Positions 57,922 through 64,000 of a stretch of 64,000 bases of DNA are shown here, one piece after another. The stretch's first letter is position 1. Every line of letters starts with the position of its first letter. The translations under genes were made by a program, and so were the position numbers. Under the pieces are notes generated by a model. It did no database searches, was not told the DNA's origin, and saw only the letters and a list, made by a program, of their open reading frames with translations. This DNA is from Halalkalibacter sp. APA_J-10(15) (lineage in GTDB: Bacteria > Bacillota > Bacilli > Bacillales > Bacillaceae_D), in the NCBI RefSeq assembly GCF_023017105.1, contig NZ_JALKEV010000003.1, positions 1 to 64,000 of the forward strand. The letters run 5' to 3'.

Positions 57922-58335
57922 ATGAGTAAACATGGGCTTCATCCAACCGTTCAACAGTTCAAAGGTTTTATGGGTAGAAATCCTCATCTTATAAGAGAAG
58001 TAAAAGAAAACAAGAAATCGCTACAAGAGATATTTGAGGAATGGAATGTCTTTGGTGAAGATCATGATCATTGGAACACATATGCTGAGAGTACTGAGCA
58101 GCAAGAGTCAGGTCAGCATCAAGAGGAGAATTCAGGTAATGGAGAAACAGCGAGCTCTTTAGGACAAATTATGGGATTGATTAGTCGGTTAAACGTAAAC
58201 GATCTCCAACAGCATTTGAGTCAATTCAGCTCAGTGCTTGGCAATGTTCAAAATGTGATCCAATCATTTCAACAACCGAACCAACAGCAAAATCAACGCT
58301 CAAATGATCATCCTTTTTCATTTAGAAGAGATTAG
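57922..58335 (+). CDS. ylbD: YlbD-like putative coat protein
   Basis: 137 residues, charged N-terminal half (GLHPTVQQFKGFMGRNPHLIREV), then a Gln/Ser/Asn-rich tail. Matches the YlbD family, described as putative spore-coat proteins. AGGGTGGTG precedes the ATG at 57922. Eight to 17 bases before ylbE, so co-transcribed. Confidence 0.85.
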   Translation: MSKHGLHPTVQQFKGFMGRNPHLIREVKENKKSLQEIFEEWNVFGEDHDHWNTYAESTEQQESGQHQEENSGNGETASSLGQIMGLISRLNVNDLQQHLSQFSSVLGNVQNVIQSFQQPNQQQNQRSNDHPFSFRRD

Positions 58336-58352
58336 CAGGAGGTGTGGAAGAT

Positions 58353-58601
58353 ATGCGCTTAGAGGTTCAACAGTATCTTAATGAACAACCTGAACTACGA
58401 GCATTTATACGACAACACCCGAATTGGTATCGAAAGCTTAGCCGTGATCCTTCACAAATGGCACTCTTAGAGAAGGAAGCCAATCAATTTTACGGTAGAA
58501 CGTTTCCACAAAGAGTTGAAAAAATGCAAGAATCATTGGGATTGATCATGATGATGATGGAAATGTTAAAGGTTGGGCAAACGACAGTGGCACAATCTTA
58601 A
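58353..58601 (+). CDS. ylbE: YlbE-like protein
   Basis: 82 residues: MRLEVQQYLNEQPELRAFIR, PNWYRKLSRDP, with a Met-rich C-terminal helix. Family YlbE, function unknown. ATG at 58353 is favoured by its distance from AGGAGG; a GTG 9 bases upstream adjoins that site. Ends the ylbC-D-E run. Confidence 0.85.
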   Translation: MRLEVQQYLNEQPELRAFIRQHPNWYRKLSRDPSQMALLEKEANQFYGRTFPQRVEKMQESLGLIMMMMEMLKVGQTTVAQS

Positions 58602-58610
58602 CAATCATTG

Positions 58611-58650
58611 TATGGCTTGCTAAGGGCATTAAAATTCCTAGCAAGCCATA
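58611..58650 (+). terminator. Terminator of ylbE
   Basis: TATGGCTTGCTAAGG pairs with CCTAGCAAGCCATA around a 10-base loop; no T-run, but it stands 9 bases past the stop. Confidence 0.65.
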
Positions 58651-58715
58651 CATGTATGCATAATAACCGTTAAATGAACATAATCTACACTTATGTTTAA
58701 GTGAGGTGTTAGTCA

Positions 58716-59135
58716 TTGCAACGAGTCACTATTAGCCTATTCGTTATTTTGATCATGATGAGTACATCAGTACTTGCAGAAAACGAAAATGTTCTTGTTG
58801 AGCCTGTCTTACACGTTGGGGATATTAACATTGATAAAGGGAATCCATTGAACTTAGATGTTAATTATAACCTAAAAGATAATCAATTATATGTGGAATG
58901 CCTGCTTAGTGGATTTTCGTTTGGACAAAATGAAGTAGGGTCCCTTCATCAGGACAATGAAGGGCATTTGCGAATTTATTTAAATGATGAACATATTGCA
59001 ACGTTATTTGAACGTGCCTTTTATTTAAAAAACTTGCCAAATGGAGAGCATGAAGTTCTCGTGCAAGTCGTTCAAAATGACCATACTCCGTATAATGGTG
59101 TAGATGAAGTTATCACTATTTCGATTCGTGATTAA
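58716..59135 (+). CDS. Secreted protein of unknown function
   Basis: 139 residues with a signal peptide (TISLFVILIMMSTSVLAEN, cut after SVLA). The mature part is acidic, beta-rich, and has LRIYLNDEHIATL and NGEHEVLVQVVQNDHTPYNG, like an Ig-like or cupredoxin-like domain that binds no visible metal. TTG start after GTGAGGTG. Its last 20 bases overlap the convergent ATP-grasp gene. Not recognised. Confidence 0.68.
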   Translation: MQRVTISLFVILIMMSTSVLAENENVLVEPVLHVGDINIDKGNPLNLDVNYNLKDNQLYVECLLSGFSFGQNEVGSLHQDNEGHLRIYLNDEHIATLFERAFYLKNLPNGEHEVLVQVVQNDHTPYNGVDEVITISIRD

Positions 59136-59895
59136 GTATGTTTGATATATAGCGATAAATGCAGTCTTCAACTGAAATTCCACGTTGTTGGAAGCCATGG
59201 TTTCCGAACAAAGTATTAAATTCTAGAAAATAATAGCTGTCATCGACTTCGACTAAATCAAAACCAGCATGGTCAACACCAAGCAAATTGGCTGTGTGAC
59301 GTACGAGTTCGATCGCTTTCTCGGGAATGTGATCAAATGAAATTTTTGCACCTTGAGCAACATTACTACGGAAGGAATTTCGTTCATTAATTCGCCAATA
59401 AGCGGTTACAACTTCATTACCAACTACACAAATACGTAGATCACGATCAATCGGTAAATATTCTTGGATGTATAAATAATCGTTTTCTTCAGCGTATTCG
59501 TTAAATTGTTTGTGTGATTCAATTAAGAAAACGCCTTTGCCCATTGAACTACGAATTTCTTTTGCGACAAACGGGAATGAGAATTCGGTTAATACTCGAT
59601 TAATATTATCATGGTTATTTCCTAAAATAAGTGTTTTAGGTACATGATTTGGTACGACGCTCCACAGGCCACGAGTTACTTCAATTTTGTTGAAACCTAA
59701 TTGAATGGATTGAATGCTAGGAAAAATTTTTTTCTTCATGCCATAGACAAGAGCATTAACTTGCCAATTTTCCGGAAAAAGACAAATGTCTGCTGCGGCA
59801 ATTTTGTCTCGTTCTTCAAACATATGCTCAGGCTTTACATACTTAATACCAGGGATACCAATTGTTCGAAAAGGGTTAAACGTAACAATATTCAT
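59116..59895 (-). CDS. ATP-grasp enzyme, RimK-like
   Basis: A 259-residue member of the ATP-grasp fold: FPFVAKEIRSSMGKGVFLI (nucleotide-binding loop), YIQEYLPIDRDLRICVVGNEVV (as in RimK-type glutamate ligases), HAGFDLVEVDDSYYFLEFNTLFG (Mg and ATP residues). It likely joins a carboxylate to an amine or amino acid; the substrate cannot be told. No operon partner. Starts with ATG; GGTG stands upstream at about 10 bases. Confidence 0.85.
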   Translation of the reverse strand: MNIVTFNPFRTIGIPGIKYVKPEHMFEERDKIAAADICLFPENWQVNALVYGMKKKIFPSIQSIQLGFNKIEVTRGLWSVVPNHVPKTLILGNNHDNINRVLTEFSFPFVAKEIRSSMGKGVFLIESHKQFNEYAEENDYLYIQEYLPIDRDLRICVVGNEVVTAYWRINERNSFRSNVAQGAKISFDHIPEKAIELVRHTANLLGVDHAGFDLVEVDDSYYFLEFNTLFGNHGFQQRGISVEDCIYRYISNILNHESK

Positions 59896-60044
59896 GATAG
59901 TATGGCACCTTTCTATTTAGATACATTGACTAAAAGATTATATTCTGGAGCTAACGTAGATGTCAATAACATAAGAGGAACAGTTGTCATCTATTGTGAT
60001 CCAGCTTGTTCATGATATACTAATGATTGTAGGAGGTGTTGTAC

Positions 60045-60482
60045 ATGCTAGCAACGATGTCAACGATTGAATTATTGGATGGTGCTGACGAATTAGCAAA
60101 GGCCGTAATTGAATCGGAAGTATATCATGATTATATAGAAGCAAAACAAAAATTAGAGAAAGATGTGGAGGCGCAAAAGCGAATATCTGCATTTAATCAT
60201 ATGAAAGACCAATATGAGGATGTTCAGCGCTTTGGGAAATACCATCCTGATTATGATGAGATTTCCGCAAATATAAGAGATGCGAAAAGAGCAGTTGATT
60301 TAACCGATACAGTCGTTGAATTTAAGAAGGCTGAACGAGAATTGGAAGGTCTACTAAACGAAATTAGTGGAATCATTGCTCATTCCGTTTCAGAGACGAT
60401 TAAAGTACCAACAGGAAACCCTTTTTTCGATTCAATGTCTTGTAGCGGAGGATGTGCCTCAGGGAGTTGTGGTTGTAGTTAA
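60045..60482 (+). CDS. ylbF: YlbF (RicF), subunit of the Y/Ric complex
   Basis: 145 residues. Alpha-helical YlbF/YmcA family domain (IELLDGADELAKAVIES, MKDQYEDVQRFGKYHPDY), ending in a Cys-rich tail CSGGCASGSCGCS. With YmcA and YaaT it forms the complex that aids RNase Y mRNA processing, and development; the complex holds iron-sulphur clusters, which fits the tail. The ATG at 60045 lies 8 bases after AGGAGG. Confidence 0.93.
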   Translation: MLATMSTIELLDGADELAKAVIESEVYHDYIEAKQKLEKDVEAQKRISAFNHMKDQYEDVQRFGKYHPDYDEISANIRDAKRAVDLTDTVVEFKKAERELEGLLNEISGIIAHSVSETIKVPTGNPFFDSMSCSGGCASGSCGCS

Positions 60483-60566
60483 TGAATCTATAGACACGGC
60501 GTGTTGTCGTAGGATTCTATGCATGATAAACTATAACAATACCGTTACATTAAAGGAGAGCCTATT

Positions 60567-60845
60567 ATGCTAGAAAGCAAGCGACAAGGTGTAGCGATCT
60601 GGTTAACATCATTGAAGTTTGTACGTCAACTTCGACGATTTGGTCACGTTCATTATGTTTCAAAAAAAATGAAATATGCGATTATTTATTGTGATCAAGA
60701 AAAAATAGAGGATGTTATACGAAAATTACGTAATACTCATTTTGTACGTGATGTTCAACCTTCCATGCGTCCGTTTGTCGAGACTGATTTTCAAAATGCA
60801 AAGCCCGATAAAGCGAAAGAATATGATTATAAGATGGGAATATAA
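60567..60845 (+). CDS. ylbG: YlbG family protein (UPF0298)
   Basis: 92 residues with GVAIWLTSLKFVRQLRRFGHVHYVS and YCDQEKIEDVIRKL, the UPF0298/DUF2129 pattern. Small cytoplasmic protein of unknown function. AAAGGAGAG before the ATG. A repeat element starts 6 bases after its stop codon. Confidence 0.92.
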   Translation: MLESKRQGVAIWLTSLKFVRQLRRFGHVHYVSKKMKYAIIYCDQEKIEDVIRKLRNTHFVRDVQPSMRPFVETDFQNAKPDKAKEYDYKMGI

Positions 60846-60850
60846 GATGA

Positions 60851-61091
60851 AAGAGGCTGGGACAAAACCCTCCTCTGAAATGAAAAGCCGGTGAAATTTT
60901 ACGTCAAGTAAAATTCTATGAGAATAACTATTTGAAGGCTAATTTGCGTTTCACTCGATTTTCTGTACGAGGAAAATCGAAGGAAGAAAACGCGAGGAGA
61001 TAAAAGAATCTACACCCAAAATAGAGAAAGGTGAATTTGAGCGAACTCAAATTCACCTTTCTTACTATTAGCTAGTTATGTCCCGGCCTTT
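60851..61091. mobile_element. MITE-like composite element, copy E1
   Basis: Inverted ends: AAGAGGCTGGGACAAAAC at left and GTTATGTCCCGGCCTTTTT at right. Behind the left end is CCTCCTCTGA then GCCGGTGAAATTTTACG, in the middle a TCGATTTTC-GAAAATCGA hairpin, near the right end AGAAAGGTGAATTTGAG with CTCAAATTCACCTTTCT (61025-61062). The parts recur in inverse order and complement at 47474-48046. No open frame of note. Confidence 0.68.
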
Positions 61092-61105
61092 TTCTTTATG
61101 TTATC

Positions 61106-61495
61106 TTATTGTAATGGTGGGATGTATTTGTTCATACGCAGGACGCCGATTAAATATTGATAATATAAATCTTCTTCAGAAAAGGTATGAGAAGGCTTAA
61201 CTTCTAATCGATGTATGTTAATATGTAGTTTCTCACACAGCTGTTGAATTAGATGATACCGTTTTGTTTCTTTATAACTTGGATTTAAAATTCCTTCTAA
61301 ACAAATATATAGCGGCATCAATTTTCCAGGTGCTGCAGGCTTCAAAATAAGTACAAATGATGACATAGGACGCTCAGAAACCGTCGTGTTGAGTTGGAGT
61401 AGCATATGAATTCGCTCAGTATTAGTGCGAGCAAGCTCTAATAACTCATATAAATCATTGTAACCTTCCCCTAATTTAATGAACCGTTGAATCAT
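61106..61495 (-). CDS. Conserved protein between ylbG and rsmD
   Basis: 129 residues (MIQRFIKLGEGYNDLYELLELA, SFVLILKPAAPGKLMPLYICLEGI). Orthologues stand next to rsmD in several Bacillus species and are sometimes labelled methylthioribose kinase, which the small size and lack of kinase motifs do not support. The ATG at 61495 follows AGAGGG by 9 bases. The E1 right end, only 15 bases past the stop, may supply a terminator. Function unknown. Confidence 0.75.
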   Translation of the reverse strand: MIQRFIKLGEGYNDLYELLELARTNTERIHMLLQLNTTVSERPMSSFVLILKPAAPGKLMPLYICLEGILNPSYKETKRYHLIQQLCEKLHINIHRLEVKPSHTFSEEDLYYQYLIGVLRMNKYIPPLQ

Positions 61496-61555
61496 AAAGG
61501 ATACCCTCTTTCTTTCAAACATCTATTTGTTTCTATACTAGCGAAAGAAAAAAAT

Positions 61556-61578
61556 CCTCGCAAGAATTTCTTGCGAGG
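61556..61578 (-). terminator. Perfect hairpin with T-run on the minus strand
   Basis: CCTCGCAAGAA and TTCTTGCGAGG are perfectly complementary. On the minus strand ATTTTTTTC follows directly, the form of an intrinsic terminator for a leftward RNA coming from the rsmD side. Confidence 0.7.
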
Positions 61579-61582
61579 TGCC

Positions 61583-61695
61583 TTACACATACATTGGTAT
61601 GTACTTAAGGCTATGGGAGAGGAGAAACCGGAGGAAGAACTTATGGGGAAACGTAAGCCTTCTCCGCGGTTGTAGCAACACTAAGTGAATGCTAC
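61583..61695. ncRNA. Candidate ylbH leader RNA
   Basis: A structured RNA motif named ylbH leader is known upstream of ylbH (rsmD) in Bacillus. Here ACATAC-GTATGT, AAGGCT-AGCCTT, CTTA-TAAG, AACCG-CGGTT and GTAGCA-TGCTAC are possible stems in about 110 bases, GC-richer than the surroundings. The minus-strand terminator at 61556-61578 leaves open that the RNA is read leftward. I could not check the covariance model. Confidence 0.5.
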
Positions 61696-61865
61696 TAGTT
61701 GAAGTATGACCGATTTTGTACCATTTCATACATTTATTTTTCTTATATTATAATGTTGGATGTTTCTAACATTTACTTGGTTTATACACGTTTAGTTCTC
61801 GCTTTTCATTCTACTTATGGTAGGATAAAATGATAAAATATCGAAACAGAATGTAGGTGAGTAGG

Positions 61866-62414
61866 ATGAGAGTCATTTCTGGTCTTAAGAAAGGTTTATC
61901 GTTAAAGGCAGTTCCCGGTTCTTTAACAAGACCTACAACTGATAAAGTGAAGGAAGCCATATTCAATATTGTTGGCCCTTACTTTGATGGAGGTAGCGCA
62001 CTTGATTTGTATGCGGGTACAGGTGGACTTGGAATTGAAGCGCTAAGTAGAGGAATGGACAACGTTATATTTGTAGATCAGAATAAAAAAGCGATTAGTA
62101 TTATTAAGGAAAACTTAGAGCATTGCTCATTCAGCGAGAATGCTGAAGTGTATCGAAATGATGCAAATCGAGCTTTAAAAGCGTTAATCAAGCGTGAGCG
62201 ATCATTTGAACTGATCTTTTTAGACCCGCCATATGCGAAACAACAGCTGACTAATGAATTAAGTATGATCGTTGATTTTCAATTGATTCGTGAAAATGGT
62301 ATGATCGTTTGTGAAAGCGGTCTAGATACGACATTACCTAAGCATCTATCAAAATTACAACGTGTTAGGCAAGAAGCTTACGGTGATACGCTAATTTCCA
62401 TTTACCGCTATTGA
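61866..62414 (+). CDS. rsmD: 16S rRNA (guanine966-N2)-methyltransferase
   Basis: Methylates G966 of 16S rRNA in the small subunit. The 182-residue Rossmann-fold protein has RPTTDKVKEAIFNIV, the AdoMet site LDLYAGTGGLGIEAL, and the catalytic motif FLDPPYAK. ATG at 61866 gives MRVISG, the usual start; the GTG nine bases upstream is within the ribosome-binding stretch. Known as ylbH. 27 bases before coaD. Confidence 0.95.
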   Translation: MRVISGLKKGLSLKAVPGSLTRPTTDKVKEAIFNIVGPYFDGGSALDLYAGTGGLGIEALSRGMDNVIFVDQNKKAISIIKENLEHCSFSENAEVYRNDANRALKALIKRERSFELIFLDPPYAKQQLTNELSMIVDFQLIRENGMIVCESGLDTTLPKHLSKLQRVRQEAYGDTLISIYRY

Positions 62415-62426
62415 TACTTGTACTGA

Positions 62427-62927
<501 letters not shown>

Positions 62928-62929
62928 AA

Positions 62930-62975
62930 AGAGTGGGTATTCAGCACGTTACATGTGCTGATCCACTCTTTTTAG
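62930..62975. terminator. Bidirectional terminator between coaD and ylbJ
   Basis: AAAGAGTGG pairs with CCACTCTTT with inner CAGCAC-GTGCTG, and TTTTTA follows. It lies between convergent genes, in part within the end of ylbJ. Confidence 0.88.
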
Positions 62976-64000
62976 TAACAGAATTAAATATAGAACTAAC
63001 ATGAAAAAAGTCAGGATAAATCCATACTGAACGAGCCAATTCCACATAATAGAAAACCAAGGTGCTGAGTGCTCACTCATAAAGACAGCAAGTACATTTG
63101 ACTGTTTGTTTAAAGAGGTCTGATTGCTGTAAATAGGTGTCCATAATAGACACGCAAAAAGAGCAGCAAATATACCATGAAATAAACGAGCGATAAAAAA
63201 AGGTTTAAAGCGAATATCTGTTTCTGCTAATATACTAGCAACTTGCGCTTGTACAGAGAAACCGCTAAATGCAAGGAAGAAGCTAGTGACAATAACTTGT
63301 TGAAAAAGTGTAGCTTGGGTCTCGCTAGCCAATTTCGCACCGAGTGTAATTTCGAATAAGCCTGAAATGAGCGGATAGCTTAACGAATTTGGTATTTGAA
63401 AAACAGACAAAATGATTGAGAAGATAGACGCTATCATAGCTGTTATTCCAATAAGGCTTAAAATTGAATTTAACACGGAAAATAAAATGATAAATCCTCC
63501 AATCATTAATAATGTTCGAATAGAGGATTGAACGGCATCTCCTAATAGCTTTCCGATAGGCCTTCCATCACGAAGGCGCTCTTCATGTAAAAGCGTTAAT
63601 GCACTTTTCCATGATCGATTGGAGCTTTCTAGGGACTGGTGTTCGTCTTCATTAATACCATGAAATCTCATACACAAACCAACGATTATATTTCCTAAAT
63701 AATGCGATAATGCTAAAAGGAGGCCTAATGTTGCGTCATGAAAGAAACCAACTGCAATGGCACCAAATATAAAAAGTGGGTTGGAGGAATTGGTAAATGA
63801 TACAAGCCTTTCAGCTTCAATTCGTGTGAGTTTTTGTTCTTGCCTAAGTCTAGCTGTTAGTTTTGCACCAGCAGGATAACCTGATGCTAACCCCATAGCC
63901 CACACAAAGCCTCCTACTCCAGGAACACGAAATAATGGTCTCATTAATGGCTCGAGTAATGCACCAATAAACGTTACGACGCCAAATCCAATTAATAACT
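62949..64000 (-). CDS. ylbJ: Sporulation integral membrane protein YlbJ (partial)
   Basis: The open frame runs past the right edge; the residues before the internal Met (FIGALLEPLMRPLF) fit the family, so the start lies outside. At least 350 residues with eight or more hydrophobic helices and the segments GVGGFVWAMGLASGYPAGAK, SFTNSSNPLFIFGAIA and FLAFSGFSVQAQVAS, of the nucleoside-recognition (Gate) fold. YlbJ is needed for sporulation, and in relatives is tied to dipicolinic acid import to the forespore. Convergent with coaD. Confidence 0.92.
   Translation of the reverse strand, partial: LLIGFGVVTFIGALLEPLMRPLFRVPGVGGFVWAMGLASGYPAGAKLTARLRQEQKLTRIEAERLVSFTNSSNPLFIFGAIAVGFFHDATLGLLLALSHYLGNIIVGLCMRFHGINEDEHQSLESSNRSWKSALTLLHEERLRDGRPIGKLLGDAVQSSIRTLLMIGGFIILFSVLNSILSLIGITAMIASIFSIILSVFQIPNSLSYPLISGLFEITLGAKLASETQATLFQQVIVTSFFLAFSGFSVQAQVASILAETDIRFKPFFIARLFHGIFAALFACLLWTPIYSNQTSLNKQSNVLAVFMSEHSAPWFSIMWNWLVQYGFILTFFMLVLYLILLLKRVDQHM

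Larger units (their letters stand above)
61496..61865. other. Intergenic region upstream of rsmD
   Basis: 370 bases between divergent genes. Holds a perfect 11-bp hairpin (61556-61578), a candidate leader RNA (61583-61695), and AT-rich DNA before rsmD. An open frame at 61487-61675 lies over the structured part, with no ribosome-binding site, and is not accepted. Confidence 0.55.

Noticed and set aside
61487-61675. Open frame of 62 codons before rsmD
   Set aside because: It covers the hairpin and candidate leader RNA and has no ribosome-binding site at the start.

Overview
The window is a low-GC Gram-positive chromosome segment. Strong AGGAGG-type ribosome-binding sites, frequent TTG and GTG starts, and a long gene order shared with Bacillus subtilis (rnjA-rpoY-def-ykyA-pdhABCD-speA-yktA-yktB-yktC-ylaF-typA-ylaH-ylaI-phoH-ylaL-glsA-ylaN-ctaA/ctaBCDEF ... 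ylbC-ylbD-ylbE-ylbF-ylbG-rsmD-coaD-ylbJ) point to the family Bacillaceae. Exported lipoproteins are very acidic, which fits an alkaliphilic or halotolerant relative, but that is inference. No tRNA, rRNA, CRISPR array, insertion sequence or prophage gene was seen.

Layout. 1-4.3 kb: RNA turnover and protein processing (RNase J1, RNA polymerase epsilon, peptide deformylase), a YjcZ-type sporulation peptide and the YkyA lipoprotein. 4.9-9.8 kb: the complete pyruvate dehydrogenase operon with a terminator-like hairpin between pdhB and pdhC. 9.9-24.4 kb: small lipoproteins, two cell-wall enzymes (NodB-like and M23), the SpeA decarboxylase, and the ykt/yla housekeeping series including TypA, PhoH, glutaminase and YlaN. 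A Fur-box-like palindrome lies ahead of ylaN. 24.5-31.4 kb: haem A biosynthesis and the caa3 cytochrome oxidase operon. FtsW and pyruvate carboxylase genes, which sit before ctaA in B. subtilis, are absent, as is ctaG.

31.6-54.3 kb is an accessory carbohydrate island inserted between the cta and ylb blocks. It encodes four glycosidases without signal peptides (GH95-like, GH42, GH51, and GH3 with an inserted trefoil-like domain), a YesM/YesN-type two-component system, two LplB/LplC-type permeases, three tandem near-duplicate sugar-binding lipoproteins, a short lipoprotein resembling part of a binding protein, and a YesL/DUF624 membrane protein. No ATPase gene is present, so a shared MsmX-type ATPase elsewhere is expected. 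The likely job is import and cytoplasmic hydrolysis of arabinose/galactose-containing oligosaccharides. Candidate CcpA sites recur throughout the island, a phased pair of AraR-like operators lies before the GH51 gene, and a recurring motif upstream of three operons may be the response-regulator site.

54.4-64 kb returns to conserved genes: a YtvI-type permease, YugN-like protein, ylbC-ylbG, an ATP-grasp enzyme, a candidate ylbH leader RNA, rsmD, coaD and a truncated ylbJ. Several families of short non-coding repeats (MITE-like elements and covarying hairpins) cluster at the edges of the island and near ylbG.
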